DNA from: Saprolegnia diclina VS20
Lineage: Eukaryota; Oomycota; Saprolegniomycetes; Saprolegniales; Saprolegniaceae
Assembly: GCF_000281045.1 (NCBI RefSeq)
Contig: NW_008246112.1
Span: 414,333-478,332 of the forward strand
DNA: 64,000 bases
Reading direction: 5' to 3'
Made by a program: the position numbers and the translations under genes. The notes below the pieces were generated by a model. That model saw only the letters and a program-made list of their open reading frames with translations. It did not search any database and was not told the origin of the DNA. Positions 30,175 through 40,275 of this stretch are shown here, piece by piece. How positions within the stretch are numbered: position 1 is the stretch's first letter; each line of letters starts with the position of its first letter.

Positions 30175-31938
30175 TCCATTCGGCGGATGTATCATCGCGA
30201 CTTCGGCAAACGAAGTTCCTTCTGCGCGCCACGTAGTTGGATCTAGTCGTTCGTTGGCGCGCTATATGACTCTTACATAAAGTTTATATGGCTCTCGAAG
30301 ACCTTGGAGGTCCTAGGTCCGATACCGGTGCGACGCTAGCAGCGATAGAACTTCGCGTGTGCCTGCTGTCCTTGGTGAAGCCTCCGGTAGGTTTACCATG
30401 CACCAGACCAATATAGATAGAATCGAGGTCTACACAGAGTAATCAAGCCTCGCGAGCCCTCCGGCAATAGCGAGCGATAACCGAAGCACAGATCAACCAG
30501 CCAAAAGTAATCAAACCTCGACGCGCTCGCAACGAAACAACTTCCAGATGCACAGCACCCGAGGGCTTTCACTGTCCCAGGTCGACTACAGGTTGCACCG
30601 AGTGGGATTCGGCAACACGGGGCAGGCGAGGCAGACGAACTCTCTCAGTCATACCGTCCAGCATCCCAGATAACACCTTCGTTCGCAAATAACATAACCA
30701 CTGGCGATTTTGAACTACAGTCATTTGAGTAATCTGACTCCCACTTCTAGTTTAGCTGTGGATAATGCCCAGATTAGCTGTAGTTGATGCCCCCTTTCCG
30801 ATCTAGTTGGCGCTTAGTCGATGCTCGTCAACGGTCCTATAGATCAACCCCACGAACCCTCTCGAGATTCTAAACGTGTCATCGCTCGTGGTGCGATGAC
30901 GTTTGCCCGTGTCGACGGCTGACGGCTCGTGCAAATAGTAGAGCTTCACAGCCTCAGACAATGCGACCCTCGAGCGAAACGACCTCATCTCACATTGGAC
31001 ACCGAGTACTAGTACCCTAGTAAGACTCGCTGCTCCAGCTAGTGAAGTCTACCTCGTTGACAGACTCGCGCCCCCAGCGCCGTGAACGACTTGGCCACAC
31101 GAGCAGCTCGGCATTTCCAACAGCAATGCCTCGCCTCGGGCGACCATCGAGCTCGGATGCTCGAGCCTCGCCAACAAATACCACGGCCTCGCGCTCAAAA
31201 GCCGCGCGGCATGGTGGTTGAGTGGAAGCGCCGCTTGCCTACGGTCGTCTCGTCGCAGCGACTGGTGGAGCCTGGCGAAGTCGACTGCAGTCTACGTCGC
31301 GTAGCACGTGTTGTTCTCCCAACTGCGCTTGTCGTTCATCGAGAGCTCGTCCGGGCGAACTGTTACTTCGCGTGTATACCTCCTCCTTCAGTCAACAGGC
31401 ATAGCCAGAACGACGCCAGGGATGGACCTTGCCACACCGTCAGCATCGCCGACGGAAAGGCCAGATCCAGGATTGTCGAACGGCCCAATTGCAACCCACA
31501 GTGGTCGCTAGCCGCACGCAACTTTACGATTGGGTCATTTCGAGTTTCGTATCGATAAGTGCAAGCGTGGGGCCGTCGCATACACAGCTCCTATGTAACG
31601 GAACATCGCTGGATTCCCCTTTGCTCGCCGCATGTGCTATCGACGGCACGTCTCGTACTGCACAGTTAACATGGTGATGCAGTATGCGCTGGCAGCTTTG
31701 CGAAGACAGCGCCTCTTGATGCATGCCAGCGCCGCGCTGATTAAAGTTGGGTGCGAATAGCCACGCCGCCGAGGGCCAGGTCAAGTGGCATCGAACGGCC
31801 CGTGTAGCACCCGTGTCACAGTGGCAGGTGGATGGCGCGTCGGCTCCAAAGCTGGCCCTCCGCCGTCGCAAGCTGCCGCGCCGTGTACTGTCACGGCTGA
31901 CCACTTCAAGCTCTTGCTAGAATTCAATTCGCTCCGCC
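30175..31938. other. Unassigned stretch before the pseudokinase
   Basis: No gene is supported. AGTAATCAAGCCTCG and AGTAATCAAACCTCG form a short direct repeat near 30440 and 30507. At about 30316-30345 a tRNA-like anticodon/T-arm pair (CTTGGAG loop, then GGTCCGATACC) looks degenerate. A plus-strand frame around 31090-31350 gives protein-like pieces such as LANKYHGLALKSRAAWW and VLFSQLRLSFIESSSG separated by a stop, perhaps a broken gene. Confidence 0.35.
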
Positions 31939-33003
31939 ATGGTGTCGCGCGTCGTGCCCCGGTCGCTCCTGCGCGCCGCCGCCAACGAGTCGTCGGACAC
32001 GGTGACCATCGTCGGCTCCGTCGCCGGCGCATTGATCCTCCTCGCCCTCGCAACCACCGTGTATCTCTGCAGCAAAAAGCGATGTCGGCGCTCCAAGGCG
32101 ACATTGGTGGACAGCACGAGTGACGACGGCAGCCACTACGAGCTCTCGGCGGACGTCGACGTGAGCGAGAATCTCGAGTGGGGCCTTCTCCAGCGCCTCG
32201 ACGCGGCCGACGTCCAATCGACGCGCCAGCTCGCGACCGGCGTCTACTACAACGTCTGGGAAGGCACGTACGACGGCGCCACCGTGTTTGTCAAGGCGCT
32301 CGTGCCCAAGCGCCAGACACTGACCCACCTGCAGTGCTTCCTCGACACCCTCAACGTCGCCAGCGCCTGCGTGCACCCGTGCATTTTGGGCGTCCTCGGC
32401 GCAGCGTGGTCACCCCCGCTTCTGGCGCGCAGCAGGAGCACGCTCGTCGGCGTCTTGGAGCACATGGACCTCGGTTCGATGCGCACCGTGCTCATGGCGT
32501 CCAACATGTACAACCTGGCGTGGCACGACAAGCTGTCGTGTATCCTCGACATGGCATCGGCGCTTGCGTATCTCCACAGTCGGAGCGTCATTCACGGGGC
32601 CTTCAATACGAAAAACATCATTCTCGACTCGAGCAAGCGCGCCAAGCTCGCCAACGTCGGGCTCTCGCGGGCCGAGATTCTCTCGGGCATTGCGCCCGGC
32701 GTCTGGTGGGTCGCGCCCGAGATGCTCACGGCCGGCCAGTCGTCGCCCGCGATCGACGTCTATGCTTTTGGCCGCGTCCTCGTTGAATTGGACACGCACC
32801 GCCGGCCGTCGCGCCACTTGACGCTGACCAACGAGACGATCCAGCACATTGTCACCGAAGAGTCAACGTCGCCGCGCTTTACAAGCATGTGCCCCGACTG
32901 GATCCAGGATCTCGCGCTGCTCTGCATTGCGCGCAAGCCGGAGACGCGTCCGTCAGCGGCCACGATCCTCGCCGTCGTGCGGTCCCAGCTGGAGATGATG
33001 TGA
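31939..33003 (+). CDS. Single-pass transmembrane TKL-type pseudokinase
   Basis: 354 residues, single exon. A short N-terminus precedes one membrane span (about 22-44, TIVGSVAGALILLALATTVY) and a basic stop-transfer CSKKRCRRSK. The cytoplasmic kinase fold follows: degenerate Gly loop ATGVYYNVWEGTY, the VAIK lysine kept in TVFVKAL (K119), ILDMASALAYLHSRSVIHG, then HGAFNTKN where the catalytic HRD Asp is Ala221. DFG is replaced by NVG (Asn239). WVAPEML (APE), DVYAFGRVL and the final RPSAATILAVV are kept. Loss of both the catalytic and the metal-binding Asp argues against phosphotransfer. Neighbours 36056 and 37609 are related active kinases with the same span-plus-kinase layout, so it may act as an allosteric partner. 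The start has a good CGCCATGG context. Confidence 0.85.
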   Translation: MVSRVVPRSLLRAAANESSDTVTIVGSVAGALILLALATTVYLCSKKRCRRSKATLVDSTSDDGSHYELSADVDVSENLEWGLLQRLDAADVQSTRQLATGVYYNVWEGTYDGATVFVKALVPKRQTLTHLQCFLDTLNVASACVHPCILGVLGAAWSPPLLARSRSTLVGVLEHMDLGSMRTVLMASNMYNLAWHDKLSCILDMASALAYLHSRSVIHGAFNTKNIILDSSKRAKLANVGLSRAEILSGIAPGVWWVAPEMLTAGQSSPAIDVYAFGRVLVELDTHRRPSRHLTLTNETIQHIVTEESTSPRFTSMCPDWIQDLALLCIARKPETRPSAATILAVVRSQLEMM

Positions 33004-33583
33004 GTTTGGCTGGTGCTATTAGCTGTTGTAAACCTTAGTGAACGTATAATGTGGTCAAATGTGTCAACCAGGACGATCAAGTTGCATGTGCGAGACTGCG
33101 TTGGTCGTCGCAACAGCTTTTGCAAACCTCCCAGTGCGGTCCGAGCAGCTGCGTGGTCCGCATCCTTGACGCGACCAAAGGAGACGGCGAGCGTCGCCGA
33201 GTTGAAAACCTGATCGCCATGATAACGCCGGTCCCGTCAACAAGCTCCAATAGAGTCGGATTCTTCGCACGTCAGCAGCGTGGATGTGTTTGTATCCACG
33301 AGGCCTTCCATAGCATTTCCTTGTATGGCTGCCGTGTCAGTTGGTAGCTGGCATCCAGAGCGCATCAGTTGAACCAGCGGCTTCTACGCCGGTTCATTGC
33401 AGTAGCTACGCTGCGCCTACGCCCCGATTGGTGCATTTCTTTGACGTGCAAAACATTCGACCAATCACACGCGATTCTAGTGTATCCATCGTCAGCGCGT
33501 TGGACAGCAAGCGGGCGACTGTCCCGACAGCCGTACAATACTACGTACGCACCACATTTTCAAAATACACATCAACTGCCACC
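33004..33583. promoter_or_regulatory. Intergenic region with CCAAT boxes before the PH-domain gene
   Basis: GATTGG at 33426-33431 and GACCAATCACACG around 33461 lie 120-160 bases before the ATG at 33584. The rest has no supported gene. Confidence 0.35.
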
Positions 33584-35332
33584 ATGACCTACACCGTCGA
33601 CGTGCGTGCCAAGACTGGTGTCTTTGGCCGCTGGGTGTCGCGGGGTCTGACTCTAGACGGCCAGCGCCTCTCGCTACACGACGGCCTCGTTTGCCGAGCT
33701 GCGTTCGACGTCAAGGGCGCAACGGCGACACCACTGGCGTCAACGCCTGTCGATGGGTACCGCTTGCGCGTCGAGCTGGCGTCCGGTCAAGTGCTGCACC
33801 TGGAAGTGGCGAGTGAGCCATTGCTCGCCAAGCTGACAATGGTGCTATCGAACGCAGCTTCCTGTGCCGAATACACCCCGCCAGCAACAAGCACATGGAG
33901 TCGGCTCCTGAGTGTCGCGAGTTCGATCCAGCAGCGGCCTCTGCCTTCGTCGGTCGTAAGCAGTGGGGTCCAGGTCGCCGATGTCATAGCACACGTGACC
34001 CGTTTGCGCGCGATTCGGGCGAGCACTTTTGGTTGTGCGAGCCCGCTGGCCTTGTACGAACACTTGCTGGCGCTGGAAGCCGACTACGTCGCTCACCACC
34101 GCGACAATCCGGCGCCCACTGACGCGTACCCGCACCTCGTGTACCAGCTCGATACGCTCCCGTATGCTCTCGGCACATCGTCGGCAGGTATGGATCCGAC
34201 GTCCAAGGCCTTTCTTGGCATCTGCGGCTACTGCACCACCGAGCTCGCGTCGCATCAAGTGCACTACCATTGCATCGAACGGCGCAAGGTCGACTGCCCG
34301 AACTGCCGCGAAGCCCTCCCGCCGGGTGTCTACTACAAGAGCCGCTACGACACCGTCGCGTTCGACACGCCGCTCCGCGACATTCTCAATACGTGCCCCC
34401 ACCGCAAGTGCAGACGACGATGGTCCCGCCAGGACATGTACCGCCTCCACCTCCTCGGTGACGCGCTCCTTTGCGCTGGCTGTGGCAACACGGTGGCCTA
34501 CGAAACGTACCAGATCGCTCTCTTTATACAGGAGTACCCGCTGCTGCAGTACGACAGCCTGCTCACTGCGACAGGCTCCTACGTGAGTCATGTGCGCACA
34601 CCGCGCTCGCTCCCTCGCGACGGCCGCTGGTCCTCGTTCGAGCGCGAGATGGACGCGCTCATCAATGCCAAGCGGCTGACGCTCAAGACGTTTGAAGTTG
34701 TGAGTCTTTGTAACTCGTGGCTGGCGGCCCTGCGCATGATCCAGTCGCACGCCCTTGGCGCCTTTCCCATTGACCTCGTACAGGCAATGGCGCGCGATGT
34801 AGCGTTTATCGAGCTCGTCGACCCGCATTTGGAATACTGGACGCACCCGACGGTCGTTGCCGCGGCCATTCGCCGCTACGAACACTTTATGGCGCTCAAA
34901 GGGCCGCACCTCGCGCCGACGGTCGACGTGGAGCTCGTGTGGCGCGTGCACCGGCTGTCGCTCGACAGCTATGCGATCTACTCTCGCAAGTTGTGCAAGC
35001 GCGTACGACCGCCGTATCGCCATGACGCAAGGACACCAAAAGAAGCGACCAACGACTACTATGCGACGTGTGCCGCCTGGTACAAAGCCTACAAGACACC
35101 GTACTCATCGCATGTACCGGACGATGCGCCGAGCAAGATGATGCAGCTGTTGGCGCACGGGGACTCTCGCTTTCACGGCGTGAACGAGTCGTTTGCGCCG
35201 AGCGAGCTCCAGCATGCGTCCGCGTTTGCGCAGAACTCGAGCGACAACAAGGTCACTGTTAGCGTCATTGGAAGTCTGGTGGGGACGTCTATCAAAGCGA
35301 TTCACTCCCCAAACCACGCCAACGAAGTCTAA
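33584..35332 (+). CDS. PH-like domain plus Cys-rich and DUF1399/GRDP-like protein
   Basis: 582 residues, single exon; the ATG sits in ACCATGACC. Residues 1-90 (MTYTVDVRAKTGVFGRWVS, LTLDGQRLSLHDG, LRVELASGQVLHLEVASEPL) look like a PH fold. In the middle a Cys/His-rich stretch, CGYCTTELASHQVHYHC then CPNC, CPHRKC and LCAGCG, may bind zinc. Towards the end TVDVELVWRVHRLSLDSY matches the D(V/I)(D/E)L(V/M)WHxHQLxPxxY signature of DUF1399 (glycine-rich-domain proteins), with His of WHTHQ partly changed. YEHFMALKGPHLAP precedes it as in that family. DUF1399 proteins are poorly understood and some plant members affect development and RNA or stress responses. Role here unknown. It lies between two receptor-like kinases but on a different theme. 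Confidence 0.65.
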   Translation: MTYTVDVRAKTGVFGRWVSRGLTLDGQRLSLHDGLVCRAAFDVKGATATPLASTPVDGYRLRVELASGQVLHLEVASEPLLAKLTMVLSNAASCAEYTPPATSTWSRLLSVASSIQQRPLPSSVVSSGVQVADVIAHVTRLRAIRASTFGCASPLALYEHLLALEADYVAHHRDNPAPTDAYPHLVYQLDTLPYALGTSSAGMDPTSKAFLGICGYCTTELASHQVHYHCIERRKVDCPNCREALPPGVYYKSRYDTVAFDTPLRDILNTCPHRKCRRRWSRQDMYRLHLLGDALLCAGCGNTVAYETYQIALFIQEYPLLQYDSLLTATGSYVSHVRTPRSLPRDGRWSSFEREMDALINAKRLTLKTFEVVSLCNSWLAALRMIQSHALGAFPIDLVQAMARDVAFIELVDPHLEYWTHPTVVAAAIRRYEHFMALKGPHLAPTVDVELVWRVHRLSLDSYAIYSRKLCKRVRPPYRHDARTPKEATNDYYATCAAWYKAYKTPYSSHVPDDAPSKMMQLLAHGDSRFHGVNESFAPSELQHASAFAQNSSDNKVTVSVIGSLVGTSIKAIHSPNHANEV

Positions 35333-36055
35333 CATATATGTAGTGGTTTGTGTGCTATGCAGCTTCTTGACTCTCTTTACTCATGGTCTTGTACAATGCA
35401 CACGTTGCACACGAGGGTCTTTTGAAACTACTAGTATAGCTATTGTACTTATGGTGAACACTGTAGCTCAACGTATGGACAAAGGCGGGTGTATCGAGGG
35501 TTGCCTTCATCCACCATCCAGACGAGTCAGCACTCACACTTAATGGCGCGCAAATTTACTCACAAAGATCATCACACCAGCGTATCTTTATCCGGATCCG
35601 GATCAAGCGAGGTGGATTCGATTTAAAATTATTGAATTGGAGCTTTCCTCTACGTTAGAGCTCTCGTCGAGGTAGGTCCTCGTGTCACCAAGCGAGGTCC
35701 AGACACAACATTACGACTTGGTGTTTGAGGTGAATTCAATGCATAATTTTCTCGTCGTTGTCGTGGAGGTGTTTCGCACGACGACGACAACGAGAAATAC
35801 CATGTTCAAATGCGACTGCAGTCGTACGACTCGACCCTATACGACAGTGCCAACAGCGAAGAAGCGTTGTGTGTTGTTGTCGTCGTTTTGCTTTGAAGAA
35901 CGGTTCTTTTATTCGTACACCGTGTCTTTATCTCGCTTGACAACGCCATTTTCGGGCGCTACCAAGCCACTTTCTCAATAGGTTCTCATATCAGCTGGGA
36001 ATGCGTCGTTCTGTTGCGCACGGTACCAGCACTTCCGTACTCGCCCCCACGGACC
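35333..36055. other. Intergenic region before receptor-like kinase 1
   Basis: No gene supported. Holds a 14-bp perfect palindrome ATCCGGATCCGGAT at 35590-35603, related to the TATCCGG motif seen near other promoters, and AT-richer sequence 35610-35830. Confidence 0.4.
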
Positions 36056-37273
36056 ATGGCGCTCTTCCTGCTCGTGTTGCTGTCCGCGCCGCTCGTCGTC
36101 GCCCAACGCCGCCGTCAGCTCAACGATGAGTCGCCCGCACTGAGCACGGGCGTCGTGGTTGGCGTCTCTGTCGCGGGAACGGCGCTCCTCGCAGCGATCG
36201 GCTTTTGCTGGTTTGCGCGGTACCGCCGCCGGCAAGAAACGGCGTTCAAGGAGGACCTCATCATCACGGCACAGCAGCGTCTCTACCCGGCGCGCCGCCT
36301 GCCGACGCAAGAGATAGCCGAGAGCCTGCACCACAGCGGGAGTGCGCTCGCAACCATGAGTAGTGCGACGCTCGACTATGGCGACTTGGACCTCCTCCGC
36401 ATTGCGGCAGCGGACGTGGTGGCGACGCGCAAATTGGCGTCCGGGGCGTACGGCGAGATCTTCCTCGGCGAGTACGACGGCAAGCCCGTGGCCATCAAGA
36501 CGCTGTTGACCGGCCACAGCAACCGCGCCGGGATCCAGAGCTTCATTGACGAAATCAACCTTCTCGGACGGTACGACGAGTTCATGCCTATCATATCGTT
36601 GGTCGAATCCCAAGCTATCCGATACAATTGTAGGCTGGACTCGCCGTACATTGTGTCGCTAATCGGAGCTGCGTGGACGCGCGCCACGAACCTCCAGTGC
36701 GTCCTCGAGTTCATGGACCTCGGCGACTTGAAGGAGTTTTTGGCCAAGACGCCGTCGACGCACTTCCCGTGGCAGTCCAAGCTCGAGTGTGCGCGCAACA
36801 TCGCCGAAGGTCTCGTTTACCTCCACTCGTTGAGGGTCATCCACCGCGACCTCAAGTCCCGCAACGTGCTCCTCGACTCGGTCAAGGGCACCAAGCTCAC
36901 GGACTTTGGCAGCTCGCGCGAGGCGACGACCGAGACCATGACGGTTGGCGTCGGCACGTACCGCTGGATGGCGCCCGAGATCCTCAAGTACAACCAGTAC
37001 ACGGTCGCTGCCGACGTCTACTCGTTCGGAATCATTCTCTCAGAGCTCAACACACACGTGGTGCCGTATAGCGACCGCACCAACGACCGCGGCCAAGGGC
37101 TCGTGGACACGGCGATCATGAGTATGGTCATCAACGACGAGATCCGGCCGACGTTCACGCCCGAATGCCCCGATTGGTTCCGCGAGCTCGCGCTGCAGTG
37201 CTTGGTCCACGACCCGACGGGTCGCCCCACCATGATGGAAGTCTCCCATACCTTGACCACGCACCTCCACTGA
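36056..37273 (+). CDS. Receptor-like TKL protein kinase 1
   Basis: 384 residues after removal of one 63-nt intron (36571-36633, GTACGACG to ATTGTAG). Signal peptide MALFLLVLLSAPLVVA, a short extracellular segment (QRRRQLNDESPALST), one membrane span (about 32-54) and a juxtamembrane region rich in basic residues. The kinase has GAYGEIFLGEYDG, VAIKTL, IHRDLKSRNVLLDSVKG, LTDFGSSREAT, GTYRWMAPEIL and DVYSFGIILSEL, so all catalytic residues are present. The HRDLKSRN and GTYRWMAPE motifs are TKL-like. The intron length is a multiple of three and has no in-frame stop, so retention would insert 21 residues after INLLGR without breaking the frame. The very short ectodomain suggests it senses through a partner. 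It is a close paralogue of the kinase at 37609-39088 in the catalytic core. Confidence 0.92.
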   Translation: MALFLLVLLSAPLVVAQRRRQLNDESPALSTGVVVGVSVAGTALLAAIGFCWFARYRRRQETAFKEDLIITAQQRLYPARRLPTQEIAESLHHSGSALATMSSATLDYGDLDLLRIAAADVVATRKLASGAYGEIFLGEYDGKPVAIKTLLTGHSNRAGIQSFIDEINLLGRYDEFMPIISLVESQAIRYNCRLDSPYIVSLIGAAWTRATNLQCVLEFMDLGDLKEFLAKTPSTHFPWQSKLECARNIAEGLVYLHSLRVIHRDLKSRNVLLDSVKGTKLTDFGSSREATTETMTVGVGTYRWMAPEILKYNQYTVAADVYSFGIILSELNTHVVPYSDRTNDRGQGLVDTAIMSMVINDEIRPTFTPECPDWFRELALQCLVHDPTGRPTMMEVSHTLTTHLH

Positions 37274-37608
37274 GGATCCATGTGTCCATGGTAAATGTAG
37301 TAGCAATAGTAGAGTTCTAGTAGTTTAGTTCGGGCAACACTATTGTCATACTACGATCACAAGGACAGGCAGGACACCGAGCCAAGGTGCCGGTTCAAAA
37401 AGTTCGCAACCTATGATAACACGGCGAGTGGCCACGTTATAACAGGTGACAGCGTTACGCGGCGGGTCGGTCGCACTTCGAAGCCGATCCGCATACAAAC
37501 AACAAGCTATTGTTGTCAATTGGTACGCTAACTTCGATCGAAGTACCCAGCGCCTCGGTGTCACACGGGTGTCCCCGCTGGCCTTGCCGGAAGCATGCCA
37601 TTCCCGAG
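37274..37608. other. Spacer between receptor-like kinases 1 and 2
   Basis: 335 bases with no convincing frame. It must hold the 3' end of kinase 1 and the promoter of kinase 2. Confidence 0.4.
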
Positions 37609-39088
37609 ATGCTTGGTCAGGTGCTGCGCAGCCTCGCCGTCGCCGCCGTCGCGTCCGCGGCCCAGGTCAGTCTCTACCGCGGCGCCAACTACACGGGCGC
37701 GACGCTCGCCTTTCCGATTGTCTGGTCGGGCAACCTCCACGAGGACTGGGCCGTCGGCTTTGCCTCCCTGCGCATCCCGGGTGGCGTCGAGGTTATTGGC
37801 TACGAGCACGATAGCTTCGCCGGCGCGAGCGCCATTTGGTCGACCGACATGCCCGACATGGGCAACTGGACCGACGACGTGTCCGCGCTCGTTATCCAGC
37901 CCGCGGGCATGGGCCGGCCGCAATGGCCGCCGCCTCTGATGCCGCCGCCGACCGTCGCGAGCGAAGATGCCGCGGGTGCGAACGTCGTCATCATCGACAA
38001 CAGTGCCGGCAACATTGAGCTCATCGTCGGCGTCTCGGTCGGGTGCACGGCGGCGGTGGCGTTCGTTGTCTTTTACGTGATTCTCAAGCGCAACAAGCAG
38101 CGCGAGCGGACCTTCAAGGAGGCGTTCTTGACAAGTCCAAGCCACGAGCCGTCGAATCGCGCCAACACGGGCGCGTCGTCTCCATCCGCGACCGCCGGGT
38201 TGCGGTGGGGCGAGCTCGACGTGCTGCGCATCGACGCCGACACCGTGGTCACGAATTCGGTGATCGCGTCCGGTGCGTACGGGCAAGTGGCGCTGGGCAC
38301 GTACCGCAACCAAGTCGTTGCCGTCAAGACGCTCTTGCCCACAAAGAACACGCGGGCCGACATTCAGAGCTTCATTGACGAGATTAACCTCATGGGCAGG
38401 TACGATCGACGGTGCTGGATCCCAACGTATTCACACTGTGCATAGCTTTCAATGCCCGTATGTTGTCGAGCTTATCGGTGTGGCGTGGACGCGGCCATCG
38501 AGCCTCCAGTGCGTGCTCGAGTATATGGACATGGGCGACCTGAAAGACCACTTGGCCGAGACGACGCCGGCCAGCTACGCGTGGTCGGCCAAGCTACGCG
38601 TCGCCCAGAGCATCGCCGAAGGCCTCGCGTACCTCCACTCGATGCAGATCATCCACCGCGACCTCAAGTCCCGCAACGTGCTCCTCGACTCGGTCAAGGG
38701 CACCAAGCTCACGGACTTTGGCATTTCGCGCGAAGACACGCAAGAAACCATGACGATCGGCGTTGGCACGTACCGCTGGATGGCGCCCGAGATCCTCAAG
38801 GAAAACCTGTACACTGTCGCAGTGGACATCTACTCGTTCGGCATGATCCTCTCGGAGCTCGATACGCACCACATTCCGTACGCCGACCTCACGAGCGCGA
38901 AAGGGAAGCCTCTCGTCGACACGGCTATTATGGGCATGGTCATCCAAGGCACGATTTCGCCGAGCTTCCGGCCTGACTGCCCTTCGTGGCTCCACGCACT
39001 GGCGCTGCGCTGCATTGCGTCGAGCCCGGACGACCGGCCATCGGCGCTTGAGCTTGCGCACACCATCAAGCAGCATGCGACTGCATAG
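37609..39088 (+). CDS. Receptor-like TKL kinase with extracellular beta-gamma-crystallin-like domain
   Basis: 477 residues with one 46-nt intron (38400-38445). Signal peptide MLGQVLRSLAVAAVASA; ectodomain 19-97 with two Greek-key motifs of the beta-gamma-crystallin type, LYRGANYTGATLAF and GYEHDSFAGASAIW, each Y-x6-G-x-(S/T). WTDDVSALVI at its end resembles the Ca-binding D/N-D/N-x-x-S/T-S pattern. A Pro-rich stalk (PQWPPPLMPPPTV) leads to the membrane span (about 137-159, IELIVGVSVGCTAAVAFVVF). The kinase has IASGAYGQVALGTYRN, VAVKTLL, IHRDLKSRNVLLDSVKG, LTDFGISRED and GTYRWMAPEIL and appears active. The intron lies at the same place as in kinase 1 (after INL-G). A calcium- or ligand-sensing receptor kinase is inferred. 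Confidence 0.9.
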
Positions 39089-39541
39089 GTTTTGCAAATA
39101 AGTAGAAAATGAATGTTTCAAGTATCATCGTTGCAACGAAGAAATGCATCTTTTGACAACGAGAAATAGTCATAGTAAGGATACGCATAATAAGGGAAAC
39201 GAGAGCACGGCTACCGTCCACAGAGACAAATACACTCCTACGTCGCATCAAAGATATGTGTGACGTGAGCAAGGAAGCGCCATCGACGACGTGGCTTTGT
39301 CGACCCTCTGGAACGTTCTTCTGGACTCTACAGTACGCATGAGCCGGTCGCGTCACCTGCGGCTGCTCGAGTTACGATGTGTGCATTTCCACACGCTGCT
39401 AACGCAGATACAGTCGAGTGCCTCGTCAAAGGCCGACTATGCCATAGCCTTGTTCTCGGCCATCAAAGGAAGCTAGTATGACGGGAACGCATATTGACAG
39501 TAAAGTGTACAAATTAGTTGGAGGTTTAAATAATGGCACGA
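39089..39541. other. Intergenic region, convergent 3' ends
   Basis: Lies between the converging receptor kinase and PLAC8 genes. A 61-codon plus frame (39291-39476) is open but has no recognisable content. Nothing else is seen. Confidence 0.4.
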
Positions 39542-40096
39542 CTATGCGAGCGCAAAGGCGGGCAGGGTATCTTTGGCGCTGAAATGGCACGTGTTGGCGT
39601 CGTACGCATCGACCTGTGTCGCCAGCTGGGCAAGCGTACAGCAGTGGCAAAAGATGGCGCAGCAACAGTCCTCCAAGACGTTGCCCGGGATACGGAGCAT
39701 GATGCGCACGCGGCCGCGGAGGATCATGAGCACGAGCACAACAATGAGGCTAAAGATGAGGCAGCCATTGTCCCAGTGCGACCAGCGGTCCCAGTACACA
39801 GGCAGGAAGATCGGGCCCGTCGCAAGGAGATACAAAACCGCAAACACAAGCACCGTCGCGCGGTATGAGGACGAGAGACCGATGCGGGTTGTCGTCTGCG
39901 CCAAGCTCACGCACGGGCACCACCAGGCCATGCACGCGTTCGGAATGAGGCTTTTGTAGCAATCGCAGATGCCAGTGGACCAGTGGCCTGTCGTGAGGGC
40001 CGTCATCGCGTGCACGCCGACGGCGTTGGGCGACGGGATCACAACCACGTACGGCGCCATATCGGTCGGCGCGTCTGTTGTCGGCTTGATCGGCAT
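39542..40096 (-). CDS. PLAC8-family Cys-rich membrane protein
   Basis: 184 residues from the ATG at 40096 (MPIKPTTDAPTDMAPYVVV), single exon. The PLAC8 signature is present: STGICDCYKSLIPNACMAWW with CPCVSLAQ, then after two hydrophobic segments (ATVLVFAVLYLLATGPIFL and CLIFSLIVVLVLMILRG) the second Cys cluster EDCCCAIFCHCCTLAQLATQ. Spacing and the CxxxxCCTLAQ ending are standard. Family members include plant FW2.2/PCR proteins acting in cell size and metal export, and cornifelin in animals. The specific role here is unknown. It is probably a plasma-membrane protein with two spans. It lies downstream of the receptor kinase cluster on the opposite strand. Confidence 0.88.
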   Translation of the reverse strand: MPIKPTTDAPTDMAPYVVVIPSPNAVGVHAMTALTTGHWSTGICDCYKSLIPNACMAWWCPCVSLAQTTTRIGLSSSYRATVLVFAVLYLLATGPIFLPVYWDRWSHWDNGCLIFSLIVVLVLMILRGRVRIMLRIPGNVLEDCCCAIFCHCCTLAQLATQVDAYDANTCHFSAKDTLPAFALA

Positions 40097-40275
40097 CTCA
40101 GTGCGAGGCGGCAGAATGCAAACTGCGCATGCCTCTACGACGCTAAGATTTTTCAAGGACAGCTGGTCTCAGCGTGTCCAACACCCGGTCCTGTCCGCAC
40201 GGAAAGCTGCACGGATTGCGATTGCACACGGTTGCGGCAGCTCTGGTTGCGGCGTGACCAAGCGAGGACATTTCA

